DNA of 64,000 bases from Nematopogon swammerdamellus. Lineage: Eukaryota > Arthropoda > Insecta > Lepidoptera > Adelidae. The notes under the pieces are model-generated. The model was not told where the DNA came from and did no database searches. It worked only from the letters and a program-made list of their open reading frames with translations. The stretch lies in assembly GCA_946902875.1 (NCBI GenBank), contig OX336342.1:13447523-13511522 (forward strand), given 5' to 3'. Each line of letters begins with the position of its first letter. The stretch's first letter is position 1. The translations under genes and the position numbers were made by a program. Below are positions 40,625 through 51,670 of this stretch, one piece after another.

Positions 40625-43360
40625 TCCGCGGATATGGTTCTGCTTGGGGATTTTAATGCCCATCACGAGGAGTGGCTGGGCTCCGGGAGAACTGACTTCG
40701 AGGGGAGAGCCGCCTACGACTTCGCCCTGACGAATGACCTGCCTCAACTGGTAGACCAACCTACCAAAGTGCCAGACATGGACGGTCATGCACCCTCTCT
40801 GCTGGATCTTCTGCTGACAACGAACCCTGCTGGATACAAAGTCACAGTGAGCACTCCTCTTGGCTTTTCTGACCACTGTTTAGTGGGGTCCACGGTGCCA
40901 TTTTTGCCTCCTCAGTCTCGTACTGGAGGAATGCGTCCAATTTGGCACTACGTGTCAGCGGATTGGGACGGGATGCGAGCACTGGCGGCTGGTCCTAAAG
41001 TGCGCTCGTGCGCCGCACTACCATACCACGAGAAGTCTTCACTTCACTCAAAATAAATAATACCTTACAACATACTACATTAAAACCATAAAGATCGTAC
41101 TCCAAATAAATACGAATGTGAATTCGACCTTATTTTATAGATCACAAGGCACGTTTTTGCGAGTAAACGCGCGCGCCGTGCGGAATATACATCGCACGCG
41201 GGTCTTCCATACTGAATGTATGGGGATCGGCAAAATACCGCTGGCGCGTGAGACAGAAGATACTTCATAGAACAGTATGGGCCGAAAGGATTTCTGCGTG
41301 CGGCGCACGAGCGCCAAACAAGGACGCTATATCGTGAATAGCCGCGCGTGCGACACGTCGCGTCGCGAGCGATTCGTTTTGCACGAGTCCGTCTTACAAA
41401 CTCTTTGCCGTCTACCTCAAAGCGAACCGTCTACCTCGAAGCGAGTCAGCGCGCTGTCATGTGATGTCACATACCCGTTAGCGTGCGAATATTTAAAATG
41501 GGATATGGTTAGGTTTTGTGCTTTCTGTTACGTGATACTGTGAATTAAGTGGTGCCGATATTTGCCCAAGCGTTGGTTAAAGGTAAGGCTTTACAATCAG
41601 GTTATCCCGGGTTAATTCCTACGTTTCAAATGCTTTTATTTTTATATATTTTTTTGAAGTATTTTTGGGACATTACTACTGTTTTCTTTTTGAAAGCTGC
41701 AGTAGTGTTGTGGTCTATGGGTGTATTCATAAAGGTACTAAAAATAAGTTAAAAAAACTTGCTTGGATTTTTTTTCTTGTTTTTTGCAACTCATTGAGTG
41801 TCTTGAGAATATTCATACTAGGTAGGTAGGTACGTACATAATAAAAGCAGGCAGGCAGGCGTTTAAAAAATTCGTAAGTCCCGATCTTAAAATAACATGA
41901 CGGGAATGTGTTGGGAAATTTGGTAGGTATTTAAGTAGATAGGTACTTAGCGCACTACCGGTCACTGAAGTCACCAGCCGCCACTGGATGCGAGAATACA
42001 TCACATCCTACCCATGGAGAGAGCTATGCTTCAGTTCGGATGATCCGCCGGAATGCGCCAATGCCGTAGCCGAGGTGGTTCTGGGGGGGAATGGAGATGT
42101 TCATTCCCAGCGCTCTCGTGCGCCTCGGTGGTAAAAGCCAGGCCTGGTACAGCCGCGACTGTGCTGAAGCTGTTGCAGCTAATGGCGCAGCTTATCGTGC
42201 ATGGTCGTGCGCTCGTGCCAGACGCGATCCTAATGTATCCGAACTGAAGAAATAATACAACCGCCTCTCCAGATCCTGCAAGAGGGCTATCGCCAGGGCC
42301 AAATTCGAGCATATCGGCAGAGTTGGTGATAGGCTGAACCAGCACCCAACTGGGAGCCGTGAGTTTTGGTCTCTCGCCAAATCTGTCGTATCGAATTTCT
42401 ACCGCTCCTCCCTTCCACCTCTACAGTGTCCTGGGGGCTCACTTGCCCACTCCGCAAAGGAGAAAGCCGACTTATTGGTGTCTCTCTTTGCGGAGAACTC
42501 CAACCTAGACGATGGGTGTGCCATCCCCCCATCCATAACTAGGTGTGAGAACTCCATGCCGGAAGTACAGTTCCGACAACGAACTGTGCGGGCTGAGCTT
42601 ATCTCCCTAGACACCAGGAAGGCGATGGGCCGGATAGGCTTCCTGCATTGGTGCTGAAACGGTGTGCTCCCGAGCTAGCTCCAGTGCTAACGCGCCTTTT
42701 CCGCCTCTCTTATTTCACTTTCCGTCTGCCGGCTGCCTGGAAATCTGCATTTGTCCAAGCGGTCCCCAAAAAGGTTGACCGCTCAAACCGTTCAAACTAC
42801 CGACCTATAGCGATTAACTCCGTACTCTGCAAGGTGATGGAGCGCATTATCAATGCCCAGCTCATGGCGTACCCTAGAGACAAATAACATCAGCGATCGG
42901 CAATATGGCTTCCGGCCAAACCGATCCGCAGGTGATCTCCTAGCGTACGTCACTCACCTTTGGGGGGAATCGCTTGAAGGACATGGTGAATTCTTGGTAA
43001 TTGGTCTCGATATTGCCAAGGCATTCGACAGGGTTTGGCACAAATCGCTTCTGGGCAAGCTTCCGTCGTACGGACTTCCTTCTGGCCTCTGCGACTGGGT
43101 CGCCGACTTCCTACATGGGCGTAGCATTCAGGTCCTAGTGGACGGTTGCTCGTCGGACGCCATGTCAGTGAATGCCGGCGTACCGCAGGGATCTGTGTTG
43201 TCTTGTCACCAACACTGTTTCTTCTGCATATCAATGACATGCTGCCACTCGGCAACTTAAATTGTTATGCGGATGACAGTACAGCACATGGATCCTATAC
43301 CAGTGACCCTTCAGTCAGACGGGATGTTGTGGATGAAGAGGCGAAGACTTGTGTCTGATC
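40625..43360 (+). pseudogene. Broken LINE (endonuclease and RT), split by hAT-like insert
   Basis: The endonuclease part (LLGDFNAHHEEWLGS; LLDLLLTTNPAGY; GFSDHCLVG) reads to 40979. After the insert the frame resumes (EYITSYPWRELCFSSDDPPE) and continues with ANAVAEVVLGG, NYRPIAINSVLCKVMER, YGFRPNRSAGDLLAYV, GLDIAKAFDRVWH, AGVPQGSVLS and CYADDST. Several frameshifts are visible (for example at ~42,630, ~42,880 and ~43,200). It ends near 43360 before the C-terminal part. The clade looks jockey/CR1-like; non-functional. Confidence 0.85.
40980..41986. mobile_element. hAT-like non-autonomous element with 8-bp duplication
   Basis: Termini CACTGGCGGCTGGT and ACCAGCCGCCACTG (one mismatch) are flanked by GATGCGAG at 40972-40979 and 41987-41994. 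1,007 bp, no transposase. Inside, another inverted pair (gcgctcgtgcgccgcac at ~41002 and its complement at ~41299) hints at a further nested element. Confidence 0.85.
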
Positions 43361-43599
43361 TCAAACAAACTCAAAATGCGGCCGCTGTACGCGACAGTCG
43401 CTCTCACCCCGTGGTGTTAGTGGGTGGACTGTAGTTGGGTGGGGGTGCGACTGTGCATGTGCAATATCACGCCGTCACCGCAGCGGTACTTATATTCTGG
43501 GTTTGATAGTTTCATAAGGGGTGAAATAGGGTAAATAAGAGAATATTGGGACTTTTACAAGTTTCCCCGAGGCTGGTTTACGCGGCGGCGACGGGTGTT

Positions 43600-44530
43600 C
43601 TCTACTGTTATCTATCAGTCAGTTCCGTTCTTATTTTGCACTTCGTGATAGGATTAGTTTGGCGTAGCGTCTGGATCCGTCTGGCTGACTTCGGAAATTC
43701 GCTTAGGTGTCGGGCGTTTAACAGCTCCTCCGAGTACTCCCCATGGAATAAGCGATAGAACACACTTAGGGAGCCGACATCCCTACGGTGTTGCAGTGGT
43801 CCTAGATCGCGGGACACTTCGGGGTCACCCACTAGTCGCACGGCTCGACGCTGGATCGAGTCCAGAGGCGCAAGCTGGTATTTGGCAGAGCCATCCCACA
43901 GGTGCGAGCAGTACTCCAAGCAGGACCTGATCTACGATTTATACAAAAGCAGCCTTTGGTCCGGCGTGAAGTACCGTCGCACCTTATTGAGTACGCCCAG
44001 CTTTTTAGAAGCCAGCTTGGCCTTCCCCTCGATATGGCGACGAAAGTTCAAGTCGTGCGACAGTTCGACTCCGAGGATCCCGAGGTGTTCGCTTAATTTA
44101 AGCGACGTGCCTTGGAATGAAGGAGCCGGTGTGAACGCCGCTCTCTTCGCACTGAACGCGCAAACTTGTGTCTTGGAAGCGTTGAACTCGACCAAATTAC
44201 TACGGCCCCATTCGGAAATAGAGCCGAGTGTGTGTTCGAGCTCAGACACAAGTCTTCGCCTCTTCTCATCCACAATATCCCGACTGGCTGAAGGGTGACT
44301 GGTGTAGGATCCGTGTGCCGTACTGTCATCCGCATAACAATGTATGTTGCCCAGAGACAGCATATCATTGATATGTAGAAGAAACAGCGTGGGTGACAAC
44401 ACAGATCCTTGTGGTACGCCGGCGTTCACTGACATGGCGTCCGACGAGCAACCGTCCACTAGGACCTGAATGCTACGCCCATGTAGGAAGTCGGCGACCC
44501 AGTCACAGAGGCCAGAAGGAAGGACCCCCG
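43600..44530 (-). pseudogene. LINE RT C-terminal fragment, opposite orientation
   Basis: Minus-strand frame with AGVPQGSVLSPTLFLLHINDM, CYADDSTAHGSY, LGVELSHDLNFRRHIEGKAK, YCSHLWDGSAKYQLAPLDSI and RRAVRLVGD. It overlaps in content with the plus-strand copy ending at 43360 (with amino-acid differences), so it is a separate insertion of the same family. 3' end at about 43600. Confidence 0.85.
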
Positions 44531-44649
44531 CACGTTGGTCGAGTCAAAGCTAAATAGTGGTGTAAGGGTGTGCACCGCTGATTGAACCTTTTTTTCCTTT
44601 TTTTCGCTGCCATGATTTTTGTAAGAGGGAGGGAAAGAGCATGAAAGGG

Positions 44650-45120
44650 TGGCTGTGGTGATTCACGGGCAAAGCGTGGACCCTAGCTTCATCGCTTACT
44701 ACTCAGGTTAGTGTTGCGCCGACACGGAAGACGGAAAGGCCCCCGGTCCCCCCCGGAAGTGGCCGCCGGAACCCCTACTCCGGTCACCAACCGGCACGAC
44801 GGACCACTCCGGGATTATGCGCCGGTTGACCGGGGCAGCCTCTCGCGTTGGTTAGACGCGATTGGGCTCCTGTACTACCCGGCGGGCGGCCAGCGGAATA
44901 ACCGTTTAACCGGGTCTCCCTGTCAACCGTGTCGATGCGTCACCTCTGAACAGCGAATCCGCGTCGGGATCACTGGCCTACTCCTCACCACAGCCAACGC
45001 CACCTGCTACTGGGTCCCCGGGAAGTACACCGGAACACAGCGAACTGTTATGCCGGTGTAATTGTTTCTCCCGGGGTGTGGTGGCGAACCCAGCCGATCC
45101 GAAGATCTCCCACACGCTGA
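44650..45120 (+). other. GC-rich unidentified segment with ORF 44711-45061
   Basis: Encodes 116 residues (HGRRKGPRSPPEVAAGTP ... SRWLDAIGLLYYPAGGQ ... TCYWVPGKYTGTQRTVMPV). I do not recognise it. Its GC content contrasts with the AT-rich flanks, suggesting a separate repeat, possibly a LINE ORF1 or UTR fragment. Confidence 0.35.
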
Positions 45121-45914
45121 TTGCTGTTCATTTGGCACCACCGAGGAGGCACGTGTGACTTTTATATTGGATTTCTATTATTAATAATTTTAATTTTAAT
45201 AGAATTCATTTATTATGTTTCGTCGAACTACACTCTGACGATATGTCGCGATCACTACGTAGTAGGTACATTGAACCACGTCGAAAACAGCAATTTACTT
45301 TAGTTCGCGGTCGTGAACTGAAACATTCGTCGCGGTAGTGAACTGAACTGAACTTATTTATTATTAGGCGTTCTGTTTCATAGAACGTAGACATGTTTGA
45401 TTTTATTTTTAGAAAAAGAACTCTTATTTCCAATGAAATAAGACTCACTATAGGTCCCCAAAGGCAAACCAACCACATAAATTGATTCCATTTTTGCAAT
45501 ATACCGTTTGTTTTTATTATAAATGCCAAAAAGAACCACATAAATTGGTTCCACTTTGCGATATACAGTTTGTTTTTATTATATAATGCCAAGAAGAACC
45601 AGATATCTTGGCTCTGTTTTGATAAATACTTTTAGCGTACTTCATTAAAAACAAAAAAGTCCATCTCGCTTGGATCTTTTACGCAAAAAAAAAATCTGAC
45701 CAGTTAGCTAGTACCAAGTAGCATAATTCTTTTCTGCTGTTGCGATATACCTCAATTGGGCGGATGGTTCTTAGACGAATGTGTAGAAACCTATTAGTAT
45801 CATACCAAGTAGCCTGCCTGGGTCTTTTCTGCAAAAAATAGAGGGGTGATTAGCTCTCGATTGGTATATTTAACTCATTTTTAACCAATTTGTGGGTTGG
45901 TGCCTTTTGGCATT
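45121..45914. other. AT-rich, no gene seen
   Basis: Short repeated phrases (accacataaattgattcca / accacataaattggttccac at 45473 and 45535, period ~62) suggest a small diverged tandem repeat. Confidence 0.45.
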
Positions 45915-45918
45915 TATA

Positions 45919-46480
45919 TGGTCAATTTTTCTGAAGAAGTTGTGATACAAAATAGGTATTTTCAAATTTCTGCCTATTCGAAATCGAAATTTTCCTAGAT
46001 AATGTTGTATGTATACTCTTATTAATACATAATATCATATTCCGAAGGAATTTCGGACGGAGCAATTTTTCACAGCGAATTATTGCCGAAAATCTGTAAA
46101 GGTGTGATCGATATGGAAAATTTCCTAGATAATTGTCAAAAGCGATATATTTAAATAAATTAAGACATATAAAAAAATTAAAATTGACAGAGCAATTTTT
46201 CTGAAGAAGTTGTGATACAAAATAGATATTTTTAAATTTCTGCCTATTCGAAATCGAAATTTTCCTAGATAATGTTAATATATACTCTTATTAATATATA
46301 ATATCATATACCGAAGGAATTTCGGACGGAGCAATTTTTCATCAGCAGTTATAAGCGATTTTCATTTCTAGGCATTCATTCATTTTAATACCTAACTTCC
46401 AAACATCAAAAATCCTAGATAATTTGTCAAACGTATATTTTAAACCCTACTCTATCACACTGCAAAGTTTCAGCGACAGA
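45919..46480 (+). repeat. Inverted counterpart of the 36-kb monomer array
   Basis: Two tandem units of ~268 bp start at 45925 and 46193 (caatttttctgaagaagttg; aaatcgaaattttcctagat). This is the reverse complement of 35998-36680. Confidence 0.85.
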
Positions 46481-46489
46481 GGAATTAGT

Positions 46490-46680
46490 CCGAAGAGCCC
46501 ATACAAGGAATTTCCTCGTTTCCTGGACTACAGGCTGCAGAGACGGGGTTATCGGCTGGAGTGACTCGAAACATGACAATTTCTCAACTGCCTGTTTCAG
46601 CTGTTGAACTTCCGCGACGAGAGATGTTGGCCCCTGCGCCGCACTATGGAAAATGGCAGAAAAAGCCCTGATTAAAAATG
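46490..46680 (+). pseudogene. ORF1-type fragment after the monomer array
   Basis: One frame reads LQAAETGLSAGVTRNMTISQ ... RREMLAPAPHYGKWQKKP-stop. The HYGKW end and the following tgattaaaaat match the end of the minus-strand ORF at 48811, linking the two. Confidence 0.5.
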
Positions 46681-46684
46681 ATTT

Positions 46685-47765
46685 TTACAATTACCCTAAT
46701 TGACTTGATTTTTTTAGTACATTTAACTGTCGTGTAGTTATATTTTATTATTTTAATAACATTTGTCCAAATTATGGAATACATAATTAGATATAAAATG
46801 TCAAATACACACTTACGGATTACTAAAATTATATATGGCCAAACTTTACTACGTTCGAAGTGGTGTGGCAGATTTGTTTTAAGGAAAGGTTATTCATTGT
46901 GATACCATTATGAAATGAGTATCTAATGTACATTATAAATTTACAAAAATCTGCTTATTTTCTTAGACCGAAATAATTTTAGAGCAATTTTTGCCTTTCA
47001 AAAGAAATTCTCACTAATAATGAAGTTTGATTAGAGTTTTCCATATTACCTGTGTCGACCTGTGTTTTATGTTTATGTGTATTATGTAAGTTATTTATCT
47101 AAAAATAATGTATGAAAAAACCAGCTGCTTGTATTTGCATATCTCGAAGTTATTGATAAAAGAGTGACGACAGTCGGTGTCTTAAAAAACGTTAGCGGTT
47201 TTGGTGATATGACCGTGCTGTGAATTTTGACCATATAGTGAAATATTTGTATGACATGTAGTATACCGTTGGAAAGGGCGTAAACTAGCAAATGTTTTAA
47301 GAGAAAATGAAGCTATCAATTGCTGTCAGTTTTTTTTATGAATTAAGAAATTAAGATTTTGTCATATTTTTACCCGTTCTCGGGACTTTGGGAGGTCATA
47401 AGACCTTTTCATGGTATTAACTTCATCAAATCATATTTTTTCTAGAACAAGGATACATCGTAAAATTCAATCAATTTTATTTAGTGCTGATACAGTCATA
47501 AACAAAAAAGTTACAAGGGTTTAGAGCTGGGATTTTGGAATTTTCAAAAATAAAGAAAAAAAAATCGTATCTCGATACCACGTGACATCTGACAAAAGGC
47601 ATCATGGGTCAAAACGTTACAAATGACACCACTTACCTACAAAAAAAATTTGTCGGTCGATGTGCCGAACATTCTGTGTAAAGTTCAGGACAACGATTTT
47701 TTTCATCATACCTTATTTTGTTTAGCAATAAATATCAACTTACTTTTTTGTAAATAATTCCTGCA
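46685..47765. other. AT-rich, no gene seen
   Basis: No convincing reading frame or inverted repeat noticed. Confidence 0.4.
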
Positions 47766-47767
47766 AG

Positions 47768-48274
47768 ATGACCTCGTTCATGTGTTCAAGACGCGAAATG
47801 ATTCTCGGCTATGTTGAAGGAGGAAGGTCAGTGTGTGCTATAATAACATTTTTACGTGAAAAATACGGAGTTTGCGGAAGAGGACATCAATCTTATAACT
47901 ACTGATTTCAAGAAAAGCTACTTGGTAATTTTAATCAACGTTGGAAAGAAGCTTCACGAAATATGGCACAATTTCTTCGCAGATACAGTGACCGGCTGGA
48001 CCAAGAATTTACAGTTCAACTGCCGACTTCATCAGATGATGGAGATGATACTACCCCATATACTTCAACTGAAAACCGAGGCAGACCTTGTGTGCCATAC
48101 TCGAACTTATCTAATTCGAGTAAGAGACGGAAAAATACATCATTGATGAATGACTACGGCTTCGATCATATTTTCTTTGCTTACGTTCAAAAATTGCGAT
48201 CTATGGGAGAGGCCAATGAAGCGAATATTGTGGGCAATTTAAGAAACATGGATCCGGATCAAATGAAGGCGTAA
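47768..48274 (+). pseudogene. TE-type ORF of unknown family with one in-frame stop
   Basis: ATG 47768 to TAA 48272-48274 is one frame of 168 codons with a single TGA at 47903. First part MTSFMCSRREMILGYVEGG; second part NFNQRWKEASRNMAQFLRRY, PSSDDGDD-like acidic stretch, ENRGRPCVPYSNLSNSSKRR. The GRP...SKRRK pattern recalls the N-terminal part of uncharacterised transposon proteins. No function can be assigned. Confidence 0.4.
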
Positions 48275-48810
48275 AGGAAAGGAACTTGATAAAGAAGTGT
48301 GGACCCGCTAAAAAATAATCAGTTGATAACTGATCTAGAAGATATGAATATTTCATCATTATAATGATTTCTTTTCCTAGTTACAGTTAGTACATATGTA
48401 ACAGTAATATAATTTTTTTCACTTTCAAATGTTTTATTATATTATAGGTACTTATTTAGCTTCATTTTAATTGTGTCAATAATTTAATAATAATTTATAA
48501 GATAATTGTATGCCCAGTCACGAAAATGCAAGAACGCCTGTGCCCAGCAGTAGGCAAAAATAAAAATATAATAAATATAATGATAATGTAATAGTTTTTA
48601 GTTTCATTTCTAATAAATTTATTTACCCCATGTCGAATGGGTAATATTTAGGTAGTAATTTTTAACTTTTTTTTTTGTTAAACACATAATATGGCAAGTA
48701 TCTTTCAAATATCATAGTAAAATTTATAATGATGTTAATGCTTATTTATCACACGACATCTTTGGAAAGTTCAATTTCAATATGTCAAGAAACAAATAAG
48801 TTACAGATTT

Positions 48811-49212
48811 TTAATCAGAGAACGACCTCCATTTTCCATAGTGCGCCGCTGTCGCTCCACAGTTTCCCTTCAGTTGAGCTATGTCGGCTTTTATGATCAC
48901 CAAATCTTTCAGGAAGGCCGTAACGTCGACGTGGTCGAAGGACACAGGCGGCAGCTTATTGAGGTCGTACGCCACGAACCTTGGCACGTCGTCGGGGTCT
49001 GTCTCCTTTAAGATGGTGATGATGTCCTGGATAGTCTTCTTCTTCCGATTTTCTCCCTTGCGAGTCGGCCTTCTTGACGGAATGCACGCACAAAGCAGAA
49101 CTCGCGCGGTCTCAACGTCATCTTCGGTGAAGGCGGACTCACAAATCCGGATGATGCTGACTTCATCCAAGACGTCCGCTTTATGGTTTATGAAGGCTAG
49201 TACTTCGTTCAC
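48811..49212 (-). CDS. TE-associated ORF1-like protein, 133 aa
   Basis: Intact frame: MNEVLAFINHKADVLDEVSI, ICESAFTEDDVETARVLLCA, KKTIQDIITILKETDPDDVP, KLPPVSFDHVDVTAFLKDL, ending HYGKWRSFSD. An acidic/helical small protein of a type I recall as frequent in lepidopteran genomes within retroelements, often as the N-terminal half of a LINE ORF1. No RT follows here. GC-rich compared with the surroundings. Related end sequence at 46640-46680. Confidence 0.6.
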   Translation of the reverse strand: MNEVLAFINHKADVLDEVSIIRICESAFTEDDVETARVLLCACIPSRRPTRKGENRKKKTIQDIITILKETDPDDVPRFVAYDLNKLPPVSFDHVDVTAFLKDLVIIKADIAQLKGNCGATAAHYGKWRSFSD

Positions 49213-50520
49213 TCACAACCACATTGCATTTATCGCACGCCATTTTCGCTTACTTCGCAGGTGCGTCTAGAGTGCATCGTGTGCGCGTCCGTCGCCGACC
49301 GATGCGAGCTCAGTACTCGCATTTATAATTTCAAATCAGGGGAGGACAAACCAAAACATCAGCAATGCAATTTTAACATTATATGTTAAAATTGGGAAAT
49401 TCCATATGATTTAAATTAAAATTCCAATTATGATGATGACGGAATAATGATGTAACATCATGCATGGGGCATCCGCGCTTACAGCTGTTTGAGAAGTCGC
49501 TATAACAAAAACTTTCTCAAACATACCCGTTCTCGTTACATGATTTGACGTAGGTAGGTACCTACCGTTCACGCTCATTGAACCCTGATTATTTCCAGGG
49601 TTTTCCAAAACCGTTACGGAGAAGATAAGAAACACACGATCGCTATCGATATTATCGCGGGGATGAGTGGGCGCTAGGTATAGATAAAGTATTACAACAC
49701 ACTTTGCAACATAATATATTTCGAAGAGTGCCCAATGCATAGTTATAGTGACGTGTAAAAAATGCAATCTCACCAGTCTTTACTATATCTATATCTATAT
49801 CTATTACTATATCTATCTCTATACTTTGCTTGTTTTGTTCCCAGTACTTCAGAAACGAAATCCGTTTAATAGTACCCTAAACAGTTCAACAATTGAAACC
49901 GTATGGAAAAAACAGATATGTATGTAATTTAAAGACACATGTTTCTAGGTCAATACAATTTATGACAATTGGTGGATCAGTCTCTCACAATTAGAGAACG
50001 TATTTTCGAGTAATCGCTCGCTTCTATGAGTGGTTTCAAGTACATACTAGGAATGCTGCAGAGACCTTGGAAATATGAGTTAGATAAATACTGGAAAACC
50101 TTTTGAGTGACCTCCATAATATTATGTGTGTGAACTGTGAAGTAAACACGATTCATCAAATATTAATTTCTGCAGAAGAAATGATTCATTAAAACATATT
50201 TAATATCTATTTAGATTTTGTCCAGTTTCACATGGAATTGTTAATGTTCTCTTATTAAGTTTTTAAAATATCGTTATTTGAAATGAATAACAACAAATGC
50301 AGGTACATACCTATGAAATTACTACTTATATAGTTACCTAATCAAATTGACAAAGAAGTGAACTTTGAAAGAAAGTTGGAGCGTGTGAAAGACATTTCAC
50401 ATTGAAATACGGAAGGATCCTCATTTCAAATCCCTATGAGGCAGAAGTTGTCATTGGTCATACTGCCTGCCATTTTAATCTCAAACTAAAAAGTAATCCT
50501 GCTGTATATGAACGCTATTT
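49213..50520. other. Intergenic, no gene seen
   Basis: AT-rich, with a short (TATATC/TCTATA)n microsatellite at about 49784-49822. No coding frame supported. Confidence 0.5.
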
Positions 50521-50556
50521 GATATAAATGAAGAGAGATAATGTCGTAGCTCATTG
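50521..50556 (+). promoter_or_regulatory. Candidate core promoter of SDR gene 1
   Basis: GATATAAATG (TATA-like) at 50521-50530 and an initiator-like TCATTG at 50551-50556, about 70 bp before the ATG. Confidence 0.4.
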
Positions 50557-50619
50557 CACGGTCTGCTGACTCTGAGAGCACACGCGAGCAGTTACACCCG
50601 ATTATAATAGCCCAATAAT

Positions 50620-51408
50620 ATGTCTTTCGCAGGCAAAGTAGTTCTTATAACGGGAGCGAGTGCCGGCATCGGCGCCGCTACCGCGGAGCTGTTCGCCAAG
50701 GAGTCTGCACAACTCGCGCTCGTCGGACGCAATGAGAAGAACCTCAAGGAGGTCGTCGCAGCGTGCCAGAAGAATAAGGGCGTAAAGGCTTTGCCGATCG
50801 TCGCAGACATGTCTAAAGACGCAGACGTCCAGAGAATCATGCAGAAAACAATCGACACGTTCGGGAGACTGGACGTCCTAGTCAACAACGCCGGCTTCGG
50901 AGCGCCGGCCCCGTTGGACGACGAAGGCAGTCTCGCAGTATACGACCGCATAATGGCCACCAACGTGAGAGGAGTATACCACCTGACCGGGCTGGCAATT
51001 CCGCACCTCGCCAAGACCAAGGGAAACATCGTCAACATATCGAGCGTCGGCGGTCAGCGACCGTACCCACCCTTCTCTGCTTATAACATCTCCAAGGCGG
51101 CCCTGGACATGTTCACGCGTTGTGCGGCGCTAGAGCTCGGTCCTAAAGGAATAAGAGTCAACGTCGTCAGCCCCGGACTAACCAGAACCAAGTTCATGAA
51201 CGCCGTCGGCTTTAGTGATGATCAGGCTGAAAAGTTCTATGAAGACGGCGCAAGCACCGCTCTGCTGGGGAAGGTTGCAGAGGGCGAAGAAGTGGCGGAA
51301 CAAATCCTACACCTCGCGTCAGACAAAGCAAAGAGTATTACCGGCATCACTGTAGTCATAGACAACGGGGAGATGCTACGAACTCCGTCCCTTCCTAAAC
51401 CTAAATAA
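50620..51408 (+). CDS. Short-chain dehydrogenase/reductase, FabG-like (SDR gene 1)
   Basis: Intronless, 262 codons, classical SDR size. Rossmann coenzyme motif TGASAGIG (residues 11-18), Asp63 for the adenine ring, NNAG (89-92), and the catalytic tetrad Asn115, Ser142, Tyr155 and Lys159 (YNISK). Arg37 after strand beta-2 instead of Asp favours NADP(H). No signal peptide or membrane segment, so probably cytosolic. Such insect genes are often named 3-oxoacyl-ACP reductase FabG-like, but the true substrate (carbonyl, hormone or xenobiotic) cannot be told. AATAAA lies at 51543. Two paralogues follow downstream in the same direction. The first ~70 residues are nearly identical to those of the paralogues. 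Confidence 0.96.
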   Translation: MSFAGKVVLITGASAGIGAATAELFAKESAQLALVGRNEKNLKEVVAACQKNKGVKALPIVADMSKDADVQRIMQKTIDTFGRLDVLVNNAGFGAPAPLDDEGSLAVYDRIMATNVRGVYHLTGLAIPHLAKTKGNIVNISSVGGQRPYPPFSAYNISKAALDMFTRCAALELGPKGIRVNVVSPGLTRTKFMNAVGFSDDQAEKFYEDGASTALLGKVAEGEEVAEQILHLASDKAKSITGITVVIDNGEMLRTPSLPKPK

Positions 51409-51542
51409 TTAAAAATTACCCAAGTTAATTAATAATTAAGTTGTGTAAAAGTTCACATAAATGTAAAGTTGTACGAGTAAGAACCTCTCTGTGCACATTA
51501 TACTATTTACCTATATATCGTTGTATATTTTATGTATTATGA

Positions 51543-51548
51543 AATAAA
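51543..51548 (+). terminator. Poly(A) signal of SDR gene 1
   Basis: AATAAA 135 bp after the stop codon, the first one downstream. Confidence 0.55.
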
Positions 51549-51579
51549 AGTTTAGGCAAATACTATGAATTTTATTAAA

Positions 51580-51625
51580 CACTAGCTTTAGCCCGCAGCT
51601 TCGCTCACGGTAGACTCGGTTTAAT
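51580..51625. repeat. Short interspersed repeat, shared with 61327
   Basis: The phrase ctagctttagcccgcagctt / cgctcacggtaga is matched by ctagcttttgcccgcgactt / cgctcgcatagcc at 61327-61362. Confidence 0.6.
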
Positions 51626-51670
51626 AGCAAATCCAATTTAAACGCAAATATGATAATAATTGATAGCTTA

